Assembly (NCBI GenBank): GCA_025766275.1
Contig: JAFKAC010000026.1
Coordinates: forward strand, 434,001-498,000
Reading direction: 5' to 3'
Origin: Lactarius indigo
Lineage: Eukaryota; Basidiomycota; Agaricomycetes; Russulales; Russulaceae
Length of the DNA: 64,000 bases
The notes beneath the pieces are model-generated. The model made no database searches. It had not been told where the DNA came from and worked only from the letters and a program-made list of their open reading frames with translations. Each line of letters begins with the position of its first letter. Within the stretch, counting starts at the first letter, position 1. Below, one piece after another: positions 46,733-57,580 of the stretch. Made by a program: the position numbers and the translations under genes.

Positions 46733-47216
46733 TGTAACAATTCCGCATTGAACCCTTACCGTACCGGTTGTGACTACGGTGGTAAGGTAGATTAGTCACG
46801 GACTTACGGCCTTAGGGCTTTACGATGTAGTACGATAGGAGATTGCGCGTGATTGCTGACTGGACTCTGACTCGATCCTAATACTAGTAGTAGTAGTACT
46901 AGGATTGCGCTACTTACGCGACACGTTGGACGCTACATTACGGTGACTCATAGCAGCGCTTGAAAGCCTGCTCTTTCTGTATTTAAGATAGCTGCAGAAG
47001 ACCAAGAAACGCCATCTTGGTCTTCTTCAATCGTCATTCGTCTCGCCTTCTATCTCAGGATCTTTCTGCCGCCTTCGTCAAGGAAGTGCCGTCTACCTTA
47101 GTGTCTGCGAACATCTAAGAAGTTGCCTTCGTGCCATACGCCTTGGGCATGATCAAGCTGAGTAACAGTCGCCTTCGCCCAAGCTCAAGTCGAGCTAACG
47201 CTGTGACGGCGTTACA
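46733..47216 (+). repeat. 5' LTR of gypsy-2 with TATA box and predicted start
   Basis: TATTTAA at 46980-46986 lies 34 bases before ATCTTGGTCTT (47014-47024), the predicted transcript start. GACCAAGAAACGCCATCTTGGTC around it can also form a hairpin. Confidence 0.85.
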
Positions 47217-47218
47217 TT

Positions 47219-47229
47219 AAGACCAAGAT
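47219..47229 (+). other. Self-primer binding site of gypsy-2
   Basis: AAGACCAAGAT, two bases after the LTR, is the exact complement of ATCTTGGTCTT at 47014-47024 in the same LTR, next to the predicted transcription start. This is Tf1-like self-priming; no tRNA 3'-end complement was seen at this position. Confidence 0.75.
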
Positions 47230-47235
47230 CCCATT

Positions 47236-49221
47236 GTGGCGACTGTCAACACCCGTGATCAGTGGACGAATTTTCGTCCCTACTATTTGGAAAGAAGAGG
47301 GGATCGCAACGTACCAACCCGATTCCTAGGAGCAGCCCGGTGGAGAGAACGAGGAGACGAAACCGGATATTTCGTCGAGTTTAACGGACCTACTAGGTTT
47401 CGACCAGTTGAGTTCAACTTCGACCATTTGTGCTGGGTGGAGGTTACGTGGAACCCAATAGATCATCGCTGGGACGTTATTAGACCAGCAGGAAGACAAT
47501 ATCAGTGCGATATCGACGCACGAGAACTCAATTCACGCGCAGATTGGGGACCGATTGACGGCCAACTACGAGAACATTCGACTGGAGACACGGTAAGCGA
47601 GGAAACCGAGGAAGAAGAAGAACAGAGCGAGGAACATCGCCCAGCAAGCGTCGGGCCCATCGAGCAATATACGATTCAACAAGCTGAGTCCCTCCATATT
47701 TCAGAACAACCAGAAGTAATCCACGTACGATCGCCTGCAGCAGAAATGGCAACCACAACAATGACGGCGGAAGAAATCATAACCGTCAGAGAACAAACAG
47801 CGCGAGAAGCAGCAGAAGCAATCAGACAAGAGTCTCAACGACATCTTATGCCCATCAACCCCGAAACGGGACATAGAATGACCGCAGATGACGCGGCAAT
47901 CTTCCGTGCCATCGGACCAGACCAGGGCGACCCCCCATCAGGAGGAGGACCACGACGGGAATTACCACTCGATCCCCCGCCGGGGTGGGGCGGCCCCCCA
48001 GGAGGAGACTTCCCGCGACGACCAGGAGGAGGAGGGGATCCACCCGATCTCCCTCGCAGAGGACTGCCAGAAGGAGGGGGTGATGAAGGAGGCCACCCAC
48101 CCGTTGGAGGAGGAGTACACGGGCATGAGAAACTCACAGGTGAACCTCCCACTATCTTCGACGGAGACCGCACCAAAGTAGACTCATTTCTCACGCAATG
48201 GCACGTGTACTGGGGGATGAACCTCGACACCCCCGTTATGCGCAACGACTACCGACGATGTCTCCTATTTCTCTCATACATCAAAGGGGTAACCGTCAGC
48301 GAATGGGTACTGTCGTACCTCAAATGGCTCAACAGACAGATACAACGAGGAATCGACCAATATACAAGAGATTTGTGGAACGCTGTGGCAGAGGGGTTTA
48401 ATCAAAGGTTCGTCAATACCCTCGAACGAGAACAGGCTCAAGCCCTGTTACGAAAGGGACTCAAGATGATCGATGGTGACATCGACAAATACGTCAACGA
48501 ATTCGAGGAAGCAGCCCAAAAGGCAGGCTATCGCCTCAATGACCCACAAACCATCGACCTATTTACGAAGGGACTGCCAAAGAAGCTGTATGAAAAGACC
48601 TACGATCTAGACGAGCCAGAAACCTTCGATGAATGGAAGCGAGCAACGCTTCGCCGACAGCGGAACTATATCCATATCCGAGCAAGAGTAGACGAATATA
48701 AGGACCCCAAACCCAAGAAAACGGGCAACGCCAACTGGACGGTCCCGCAGAACCTCGCAAACCCCTGGGCAATGGACACATCCGCCGATCGAACAAAAGT
48801 CAGGTTGGCAGGGTCGGAAGAAATCGACTATGGAAAACCACCATATACTCATCTACCCCCGTTTTCCCCAAGAGGAGGGCCGGGAGTACGAGGGCGAGGA
48901 AGAGGAGGAATGTGCCGTGACCTAAGGACAGTCCTGTGCTATAATTGTAACGCACCGGGCCACCTCTCACGAAATTGCCCCCATCCACGACAGCCCCGGC
49001 AATGGCAGCCCCAGAATCCAGGACCGTCCGGCGTCCGGATGACAGAAACCGACTATCACACACAAGACATGCCACCAGCCCAGATACAGGCTGCCACTAC
49101 AACTAAGACTGCCGAAGAACGAGCTAAGGAGTGGCTCACTGGAGTAGCGAACGCCCCCGACGACGTAAAAGATCTGATATTGCAGGATCTATGGGGAAAA
49201 GAGGGTTTTCGGAGCGCCTGA
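47236..49221 (+). CDS. Gypsy-2 Gag (661 codons), non-ATG 5' part
   Basis: Open frame from after TAA at 47218 to TGA at 49219-49221. The N-terminal part has an acidic run and a Pro/Gly-rich linker (47930-48120). Next come a capsid-like region (FDGDRTKVDSFLTQWHVYW, YTRDLWNAVAEGFNQRF, DIDKYVNEFEEAAQKAGY) and a CCHC zinc knuckle CYNCNAPGHLSRNC (48937-48978). The frame has no ATG before 47746, yet the upstream 170 codons look protein-like. So the start is non-AUG, spliced, or at the in-frame ATG at 47149 in the 5' LTR by reading past TAA. The slippery heptamer GGGAAAA lies at 49194-49200, shortly before the stop. Confidence 0.88.
   Translation: MATVNTRDQWTNFRPYYLERRGDRNVPTRFLGAARWRERGDETGYFVEFNGPTRFRPVEFNFDHLCWVEVTWNPIDHRWDVIRPAGRQYQCDIDARELNSRADWGPIDGQLREHSTGDTVSEETEEEEEQSEEHRPASVGPIEQYTIQQAESLHISEQPEVIHVRSPAAEMATTTMTAEEIITVREQTAREAAEAIRQESQRHLMPINPETGHRMTADDAAIFRAIGPDQGDPPSGGGPRRELPLDPPPGWGGPPGGDFPRRPGGGGDPPDLPRRGLPEGGGDEGGHPPVGGGVHGHEKLTGEPPTIFDGDRTKVDSFLTQWHVYWGMNLDTPVMRNDYRRCLLFLSYIKGVTVSEWVLSYLKWLNRQIQRGIDQYTRDLWNAVAEGFNQRFVNTLEREQAQALLRKGLKMIDGDIDKYVNEFEEAAQKAGYRLNDPQTIDLFTKGLPKKLYEKTYDLDEPETFDEWKRATLRRQRNYIHIRARVDEYKDPKPKKTGNANWTVPQNLANPWAMDTSADRTKVRLAGSEEIDYGKPPYTHLPPFSPRGGPGVRGRGRGGMCRDLRTVLCYNCNAPGHLSRNCPHPRQPRQWQPQNPGPSGVRMTETDYHTQDMPPAQIQAATTTKTAEERAKEWLTGVANAPDDVKDLILQDLWGKEGFRSA
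49194..49200 (+). other. Candidate -1 frameshift site (G GGA AAA) between Gag and Pol
   Basis: In the Gag frame the bases read ..G GGA AAA, the X XXY YYZ pattern. The Pol frame is -1 relative to Gag and is open across this point, with an overlap of about 90 bases. ACCCAtcggccTGGGT, about 25 bases downstream, could form a weak hairpin. Sushi-ichi and PEG10 relatives use a GGGAAAC heptamer at this junction (family knowledge). Confidence 0.65.
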
Positions 49222-52200
49222 ACCCATCGGCCTGGGTGAGGGCTTTAAATTGTAATTCTGTAATCATGACGCGCTTTCGTTCTCTTCGAATTCCAGTCTC
49301 GATTCGCACGAATTACCGAATGGCCGACGTAAAAGCATTAGTCGACTCAGGGGCGACCGACAACTTTATACACCCGATCTTCGTCAAAAAGTTAGGCATC
49401 GGAACTCAACCTCTGCCTAGTCCACGAAAAATATGGAACATAGACAATACGGAGAATAAAGCTGGGTCTATCACTCATTTCACCGACTTAGATGTATACG
49501 CCAAGGGATATCACAGAACTATGCGCTTCCTCATCACCGATCTTGGAAGCGAGGAGATTGTCTTAGGATATCCCTGGCTGGCAACCTACGAACCGACTAT
49601 TAATTGGCGAGATGCCGTAATACACGAAGAGATCATGCCGGTTGTGATCAGTACACAGGACAGTCCAGATCGACGTACCGTCATTGCAACTACACTTACT
49701 GACGACGAAAAGGAAGCAATTATCCTTGATATGGACGAAGAGGATACATACCTACGGGTAACTACGTCTACGGAACTGGCCATCCAGGCAAAGACGGAAG
49801 AGAAGCCTGTAGAACTGCCGGCAGTATATCAAGCTTTTGAGAAGCTCTTCAGTGAAGAAGCATCCCAGCGATTCCCCCCAGCCAGGCCCTGGGATCACGC
49901 CATCGACTTTAAGCCCGATACCCCCGCTGCAATAGATTGCAAAATATACCCATTAACACAAGAGGAAGAAGGGAAACTCAAAGAGTTCCTGGACGAAAAA
50001 CTCAAGCAGGGATACCTGCGACCGTCCATCTCCCCGTACGCCTCGTCATTTTTCTTTGTTAAAAAGAAGGACGGAAAACTGCGCCCCGTACAGGACTACC
50101 GCGTTATTAATTCACATACCATACGCAACCAATACCCACTCCCCCTCATCCAAGACCTTATCTACGACCTCAGTAACGCCCATATCTACACTAAACTCGA
50201 CATTCGCTGGGGGTATAACAATGTCCGCATACGCGACGGTGATCAAGAAAAGGCGGCTTTCAAAACCAAATTCGGTCTCTTCGAACCAACGGTCATGTTC
50301 TTTGGCCTCACAAACTCACCAGCCACCTTCCAAACCATGATGAACCACATCTATCGCGACACCATTGCAAAACATGAACTACGGGGGACAATCATACGGG
50401 TCTACATGGACGATATTGGAATCGCCACCCGAGACGGCTTTACGTCTGCTGATCACATTGCCGCCGTAACTGACGTTCTCCGCGTCGCCCAGGACCATGA
50501 TCTCTACTTCAAGCTTGAGAAATGCCTGTTTCACCAACCGCGGATGGATTACCTGGGGGTAATCCTTGAAAAGGGGGTAACACGTATGGACCCGGTAAAA
50601 GTTCGCGGCATCAAGGACTGGCCAACTCCAACCAAGGTCAGGGATGTACGATCCTTTTTAGGCTTCTGCAACTTTTACCGCCTCTTTATCCGCGGTTTCG
50701 CTACCCATGCACGACCTTTGAACCGACTCACCCGTAAAGATGCAGAATGGAAGTGGACAAAAGACGAAGATCGCGCATTCAACACCCTCAAGCACCTCGT
50801 TACGGAGGAACCGGTATTGGCACATCCCAACCTACAGGACCAATTCAAGCTAGAGGTCGATGCGTCCGGATTCGCGGTAGGTGCCGTACTCCTACAAAAG
50901 AAAAGTGACGGTCGCAAGCACCCAATAGGATATTATTCAGCCACGTTAAACGAAGCGGAACGCAATTACGACATCTACGATCTGGAACTCCTAGCCATCG
51001 TCAAAGCCCTTCGACACTGGAGACCTTTGCTCGCAGGATCCCCACACAAAATTAAAATATTCTCCGACCATCTTAATCTCCAATATTGGAAAACCCCGCA
51101 AAAGATCAGTCGAAGGGTCGCCAGGGAAGTATTAGAACTAATGGAGTACGACTTTGAGATCCATCACATCAAAGGGAAAAACAACGGGAGAGCAGACGCT
51201 CTATCCAGACGACCGGATTACGACCAGGGAGAGGGGGATAACCAAGGTGTAGTGGTCTTACCCCCCGAAGTATTCATACGAGCGGCTAATGCGGCGCGTG
51301 CCTTGGAAATACACCCAATGCTGCAAACGCCGAGACGACGGCAAGACCCAAAAATCATCCAGGGATGGGTCGATGCCCACCAACTGAAGAAAATCGAAGG
51401 AGAATGGTACAAGGACGGACGACTGGTGATCACGGGGCCCACGTCCACACACCGGGCGATCATACACGACCATCACGATCCCCCCGTTCATGGACATCCA
51501 GGTATTAGCAGGACGCAGCGGATAGTGGAACGACATTACTGGTGGCCGCGTATTCGTCGAGACGTATACGAATACGTCACGGGGTGTGCTGACTGCCAAC
51601 GAAACAAAGTCAACACAAGACCAACGCGTGCGCCCCTACATCCCATCACGGCAGTGACAGACGCTTCCCCCTTTCACACTATTGCGTTGGATTTCATTAC
51701 TAAATTACCAACCTCCCAATCCTACGATAGCATTCTCACGGTCACCGATCACGACTGCAGCAAGGCCTCAGTATTCATCCCGTGCAATGAAGAAATCACG
51801 GCAGAAGAAACCGCCGTTCTGTATGTCAATAATGTATTCAAACGATTCGGACTGCCGCGCAAAATTATCAGTGACCGCGACCCCCGATTTACGTCCAAGT
51901 TCACCAGGGAAGTATGCCGAATCCTGGGTATCAAGCAGAACATCTCTACGGCGTATCACCCACGAACCGATGGACAATCGGAACGGACCAATCAGTGGCT
52001 AGAACAATATCTATGATTCTGGGCCAACGAGCGGCAAGATAACTGGGCGGCATACCTCCCTGTAGCAGAATTTGCTCACAATAACTGGCCCCATGAGCAT
52101 ACGAAGCAGTCACCATTCATGCTACTTATGGGTTACGACCCAGTAGCTGATTGGACGGATAAGCCGTCCCCTATTCCAAACGTAATCACCCGACTCACGC

Positions 52201-53939
52201 AGCTTAAGGAAGCGCGACAGCTGGCCCAGACCCTTATCAAAAAGGCCCAGGACAGCTGGGTGAAACACCGAAACACCCCGAGATATCAAATAGGCGACCA
52301 AGTGTGGCTAGAAGGAAAACACCTTCGAACCAATCAACCTACAGCAAAACTCGCGGCGCGACGCCACGGCCCTTTTAGGGTGCTCCAGGTGATGTCCCCG
52401 TACAATTACCGCCTCGAACTTCCCACACAGTGGAGCATCCACCCAGTGTTTCACATAGATCTTCTCACGCCATACAAAAACACAACCATGCATGGTGAAA
52501 ACTTCCCTCGCCCGCCACCGGATCTTGTGGAAGGAGAAGAAGAATATGAAGTTGAGGCCGTTTTGGACTCGCGGCATTTCGGCCGCCGCAGAAAGCTCCA
52601 ATATCTCATCAAATGGAAGGGATACCCCGACTCGGAAAACCAGTGGGTCGATAAAGAAGACGTCTTTGCCCCGGAAGCAATAGAGGCGTATCAAGCGGCC
52701 CGAACGGCCGTACGAAGGCTTAAAAGCGAGACCGAGGAACACCAAGGAGAGTATCACTCCTACCTCCGATCCACTTCTACGTCTATGCCCACTTCTCCTC
52801 TCAGACATGTCACCACGGCGATCCTCCTCGACCAAGTCGCACAAGACGCCGCCGCCATCATCCAAGACGACGAAGAAACCGTGGTTCCAGCGGTCCAGCT
52901 CACTCCGTACACACCTGCAAACGTGCGACCGGGGCATATCACCGCTCAAGAGTGGGCTAGCCTCCTACAGAGGTTCCCAGACCCCACGCGCCAGCCCAGC
53001 GACGAGCAGCAGTCTGCCGTCGCTCACATCTTCAGAGACGACAGTGGGGCACGGGAACCCATCGCAATCATCCCCCCAGACGACGCTCTTATCGGTATTA
53101 GGGGAGTTTTCCCGACCGATCGACCTAACGAAGGACCAGGAGGAGACGGAAGCGGAGGAGGCCTGGCGGAGGACGGCTCAGGAGTGGGCCAGAGAACAGT
53201 TGCGGTTAGCGCAGGAGAGATTGAACGAGTTGCGGCAGCGCAGGCAGCGATGCCGGACCAAGCTGACCATGACGACGGAGATTACTACCCGGTCAGCCAC
53301 CCCCTCCTTCGAACGAACCGCGACTCTGCTAATCCCGGAATCACCCCGTGGCTCTTGCACACCAACGGAACCCCCATGTCTCGAGGACGTGTGCGACTGC
53401 CCGGCGTCGCATTACACACCCCCATTACGCGCGACGACGACCCGGCGCAGGTCCTCGCGCCTGAAGGGTTCCGGGCGAATCGACAGCCCCATCACATTCA
53501 CTTCCCCATCACCGGGCCGGACGGAGTAGAGTTACAAGCGAGTCATGTGCAGATCGTCGGAGGTGCGAATCCTTTCATCCTGGGAGTGATCCCGGGATCC
53601 CCTTATCTCTACGGCAAACCCCTCTACGCCACTCCCCATCTCTCGGCTGCGAACTGCGCCTTCATTGCCCACGAGGACCTTGTGATCCTCGCCGCCGACA
53701 AACTTACGGACCGCACACTTAACCGCATAGGGGATGAGTCCCTGGTTGCGGAGGTGACGCGGTACCGCGCTGCGGCACACGAGGAGTCGCGCTTACAAGC
53801 GCGTATCCGCCAACTTCGCGGAATGGTCCTCGCCGCCCGGGAAGATAAATTGGACTGTGTGTATCGCCTGGAGCGGGCTGACGTATTCCGTCGTATCGAA
53901 GACGAGCAACGCGAGTGGATCGCGCGAGACTTCCAGTGA
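49201..53939 (+). CDS. Gypsy-2 Pol with chromodomain and long C-terminal extension, one in-frame TGA
   Basis: Read in the -1 frame after the slippery site. Protease has VDSGATDN (49346). RT has SFFFVKKKDGKLRPVQDYR, KLDIRWGYNNVRI, FFGLTNSPATFQ and YMDDIG (50403). RNase H has DASGFAVGAVL and ERNYDIYD. The integrase zinc finger has HGHPG...H...CADCQ (51490-51600). The integrase core has LDFITKLP, SDRDPRF and YHPRTDGQSERTNQ. TGA at 52014-52016 interrupts QYL-FWANERQDNW, where relatives have Arg. The same frame then continues to 53939. The chromodomain (YLIKWKGYPDSENQWVDKED, 52600-52665) is followed by about 400 residues without a recognised domain. The polypurine tract AAAGGAGGGTGA follows the stop at 53958-53969. 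Confidence 0.9.
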
Positions 53940-53969
53940 GTCTGGGGTCTCACGCTGAAAGGAGGGTGA

Positions 53970-54453
53970 TGTAACAATTCCGCATTGAACCCTTACCGTA
54001 CCGGTTGTGACTACGGTGGTAAGGTAGATTAGTCACGGACTTACGGCCTTAGGGCTTTACGATGTAGTACGATAGGAGATTGCGCGTGATTGCTGACTGG
54101 ACTCTGACTCGATCCTAATACTAGTAGTAGTAGTACTAGGATTGCGCTACTTACGCGACACGTTGGACGCTACATTACGGTGACTCATAGCAGCGCTTGA
54201 AAGCCTGCTCTTTCTGTATTTAAGATAGCTGCAGAAGACCAAGAAACGCCATCTTGGTCTTCTTCAATCGTCATTCGTCTCGCCTTCTATCTCAGGATCT
54301 TTCTGCCGCCTTCGTCAAGGAAGTGCCGTCTACCTTAGTGTCTGCGAACATCTAAGAAGTTGCCTTCGTGCCATACGCCTTGGGCGTGATCAAGCTGAGT
54401 AACAGTCGCCTTCGCCCAAGCTCAAGTCGAGCTAACGCTGTGATGGCGTTACA
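53970..54453 (+). repeat. 3' LTR of gypsy-2
   Basis: 484 bp, nearly identical to 46733-47216. Confidence 0.93.
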
Positions 54454-54458
54454 TCATG

Positions 54459-54836
54459 TCTAATAATAGCGTTATCTATTGTGCTGACTGATGCACAGTC
54501 ATTAACGCTGACAGAACAATGACGTGTCCTTATCTATGAGTCACAACCCTATGACAACGTAGTCTAGAACTATCTAGAATCTTCCCTGCTTATTGTCCAA
54601 TACGAAACTGCTATACTAATGAGGAAGGTGACCTAAAGGGGTAACATCCTATAAGGAAGTTACTATCCAGGGTCACGTGCTTGTGGGTGCGCATGTTGGC
54701 ATCACGTGACTAACTATCTTATCATATCTAATGATAAGGACTTGGATGTTTGAGCGCAACGTTGGAGTCTCATATCTCCACCAAATAAATCCGTAAAAAT
54801 ACGGAAAAATAAGGCAAAAATAGAGCGTCCGTGACA
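54459..54836 (-). repeat. 5' LTR of gypsy-1, outer part
   Basis: 378 bp continuing the LTR broken at 46732. It ends at the second ATGCC target duplication (54837-54841). Confidence 0.92.
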
Positions 54837-54841
54837 ATGCC

Positions 54842-55405
54842 CGGGTGTATATTCGTGCCCGGCAGGCAATGGTAAACCTTGGAGCCGGCACCTCTCTCCT
54901 TGATCGATACAAAGTCTTGAGGTGCCAGGACTTGAGTGTCAAGACAAGTGTAATTGCCCCTCATGTACGTGGCCAGCGGAATAAATCATTGCCCTGGTTT
55001 TGGACAATGGACATTCAGAGAGATGCCGACATTGGGGAATGGATGGAAGACTGTGCGTAGCTCTCTGTTCACACACACTCAAACAATATAACGCTCTATA
55101 CAGTCTACCGAGTACATTGGCTTCGGGCAAAAGCTCAAAAGATGCGATGGATAGAAGAACTTCAGTGTCTTCAAGTTGAGATGGAGTCCGCTGTCAGGTT
55201 TTTTAGGCATCAAGAGCAATTTTGGCAAGCAAAGCAGGAGCTCCTTGAGCCCCAGTCACAGTCAGGGCATGCTGCATGGGCAGCCAAACAGAGTGCAATG
55301 TGGTGCTCGATGGCTATTCAGGCAGAGTCCAGGTTTACTGCTTTACTCAGGAGTAATCCGCCTCCTGAGTTTGCTAAAGTTCTACCGCTGCAACCAAGTA
55401 GATGA
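54842..55405 (+). CDS. KDZ-2 transposase, C-terminal part
   Basis: Resumes directly after the gypsy-1 target duplication: HHA at 39094 is followed by RVYIRARQAM here, in frame. Exon 54842-55052 joins exon 55104-55405 by a GT-AG intron at the same place and phase as the last KDZ-1 intron. The motifs LPWFWTMD and YRVHWLRAKAQKMRW parallel LPWLWSFG and NRVHWLRAKSQLERW of KDZ-1. Intact to the stop. Confidence 0.83.
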
Positions 55406-55903
55406 GTTTAATAACTTTCGCATAGCGCTGCCAATTAGCTATCGGTAGTCAGTGGGAGCTTAAAACTACAATTCCTTTAGAAATAAATCTGTTTCATTCC
55501 CTCATTTACAATTAGGCCTGCTATATAGTCTCCAACGGAAAGTCAGAGTTATCTCTATAAAGGGAAACAGATTGGATGTTTTGCTTCACTGCAGCTAGCC
55601 ATGAGTCACCGGTAGGTGTTTGTGGCTTGGGCTGCCGGTGGAGGGTCTCTGCTAACGACATTCTATTAGCACATAGCTGGCGGGAGGGCTGCCGATATAT
55701 GGGCTTGTGACAGGCATGTGCCACAGGCATTTCCTCACACAAGCAACAGAAACTTCAAATGGAGATGTCTCGGAGTCATGTGCATGATGCAGCATGGGCG
55801 TATACTCACTTAAGATCATCAGCACTCATCGGCAGCTCCCGAAGGCAGCTTCTTAAGCATAGAGATTCCATTCCATTTGCACATCAATTCACATCCGCAT
55901 ACC
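55406..55903. other. Spacer between KDZ-2 genes
   Basis: No gene recognised. Presumed promoter region of the next gene. Confidence 0.4.
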
Positions 55904-56581
55904 ATGTCCACTGAAATCGGCACCTCCATACTAGACGCTGCACTCGCCTACATTGGCCAGAGAATATCCATTATCCTTCTCAAACCTGCCGATATTGACA
56001 AAAACTATATCGGCAGCTTACACAAGGAAGTGGTAAGCATTACTCAATGTGCTAGGAATATCTTTTCACCAGAAATTGGACTTAGCTTGCTGCTGTATGG
56101 ATTATTGGCCTTCTGTCGTCTAGCGGCAGCTCCCCTCAAGTGCCAGAGTCGGTCAGGATTGCCTTTCGTGGGTTTTCAGACATTAGGAACCCAGGGTCCT
56201 ATATGGCTCCCGAAGCAAACCAGCAGCTAGAGGGAATGTTCCAGGCAGCTGGCATTCCTCAATTTAATTTTACAGAGTGGTGGAAATTTGAAGGGGAGAC
56301 AATGAAAGAACCATTCGATGTCCGTGAGGAGGTAGTAGTGGGGTTGCTGCGTGCTCTAGAGATGGTATGTACCTCGTTTCATTTACTGATCCTCAAATTA
56401 ACCAGTGCTGTAGCAGGAAGCTAGCACGCAACTTCGCGCTAGAATAGTAGGGAAATTCAAAGAAGCACAGGAACTGGTCAAGGAAATTGAGAACCAGGTT
56501 AATTCCCTTTACGATACGATCTCCAATGGTTTTGAGAGTCTTGAGGGAGAGGCCTCTCGTTTGGAAGAAAACATGGGTTAA
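55904..56581 (+). CDS. KDZ-2 passenger gene with coiled-coil C-terminus, unknown function
   Basis: Three exons are apparent: 55904-56032, about 56124-56364 and 56417-56581. The last junction (GTATGT donor, GTAGCAG acceptor) is in clean phase 0. The first junction does not keep phase with the obvious sites, so an extra small exon or a defect is likely there. Recognisable stretches are IGTSILDAALAYIGQR, then PESVRIAFRGFSDIRNPGS, then a Glu/Lys-rich heptad-like tail (FKEAQELVKEIENQVNSLYD). No family recognised. It stands between the transposase and the repeat-rich right end of KDZ-2. Confidence 0.45.
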
Positions 56582-57125
56582 TGAGAATTATATTTCTATG
56601 TCTTCGTGAAAATCAACTACAGTTTTCCATCCCCCCCTGCTAAGACATCTACCAAAACCATCTCATTTTCCAAATCACTCAAAAGGTCTTCCAATTTTTC
56701 TTTCCTTATCACCTTCCACTTTTTCAGGAAGCCAGCATTAGATCTGGCTTTTGAAAGCCATTCCGCAGAAACACCCTTTGGACGGTCCTGTGTTGTGTTA
56801 GCTTCGGCAGATCAGATGACATTCCAAATCACCTTATCTATGAGCTTTTGAATCACAGGTTGTAAGAGCACCACATTTTTTGGGACCTCACTAAAACCTC
56901 CGTTGGAGGGCCCTGTCATTTCCCTCTGATGTCGACCTGCATCAGAATCTGTTTCACTGAGGAATGAAACACCCTTCCAGAATTCAGAGCGCATCTACAG
57001 GCATTGGTTTAGTGCCCTGGTTAGGCATTAGTTTGATCCACACACTGCCTCCTTAAAGTTGTTCTCCTCTAACTCAGAGACATGCTTTTGTATCTCTGAA
57101 TCGTTTCCCTGCATGGTAGATGGAA
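56582..57125. other. Non-coding spacer
   Basis: No convincing gene or repeat; short open frames only. Confidence 0.4.
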
Positions 57126-57580
57126 GCATGTTTCAGCGACACAATCAGGTGCTGCCGATAAGCTCGCAGTGACCCAATAAGTTTCTGCCGATAAACTTAC
57201 AATGGCCCAATCAGGTGCCGCCGATAAGCTCGCGGTGGCCTATCAGTTGCTGCCCATAAACCTGTTGCTGCTGATCAAGTTGCAGTGGCCCAATCAAGTG
57301 CTACCGATAAAATTACAATGGCCCAATCAGGTGCTGCCGATAAACTTGCACCAGCCTAATTAGGTGATGCCGATAAACTTTGCGGTAGCCCAATAGCCCA
57401 ATCAGGTGCCGCCGATAAGCTCACGGCAGCCTAATCAGATAATGGCCATAAGCTTGCCATGGCCCAATCAGCAACTTTTGATATATTTGGAATGGTCCAG
57501 TCAGGTGCTACCGATAAGCTTGTAGCAGCCTACCCGGTGATGCAATAAACTCATAGCTGCCCAATCAGACGCTGCTAGGA
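57126..57580. repeat. Degenerate repeats of about 40 bp (GCCGATAAGCT ... GGCCCAATCAGGTGC)
   Basis: About ten imperfect tandem copies mixing TGCCGATAAGCTC and TGGCCCAATCAGGTG words. The GCCGAT and GGCCCA words recur in the 220-bp array further right. Probably a subterminal repeat field of KDZ-2. Confidence 0.6.

Larger units (their letters stand above)
46733..54453 (+). mobile_element. Gypsy-2: chromodomain Ty3/gypsy retrotransposon nested in the gypsy-1 LTR
   Basis: Two 484-bp LTRs (46733-47216 and 53970-54453), starting TGTAAC and ending GTTACA, are flanked by the duplication TCATG at 46728-46732 and 54454-54458. I saw two differences between the LTRs (GGGCATGATC/GGGCGTGATC and GTGACGGCG/GTGATGGCG), so it is very young. 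It is the innermost insertion of this nest. Confidence 0.95.
39095..54836 (-). mobile_element. Gypsy-1: chromodomain Ty3/gypsy retrotransposon, carrying gypsy-2 in its 5' LTR
   Basis: The flanking duplication ATGCC lies at 39090-39094 and 54837-54841. LTRs are 775 bp: 39095-39869 (3' in the element's sense) and 46336-46732 plus 54459-54836 (5', split by gypsy-2; 397 + 378 = 775). They start TGTCACGG and end GCTACA in sense. Gag and Pol are on the minus strand, with RT, RNase H, integrase, then chromodomain. Inserted in a KDZ-2 exon whose frame resumes exactly beyond it. Confidence 0.93.

Noticed and set aside
17357..52016. UGA used as a sense codon in this genome
   Set aside because: UGA also ends several genes here (3772-4201, NLR-1, gypsy-2 gag and pol); single mutations or readthrough explain the data better.
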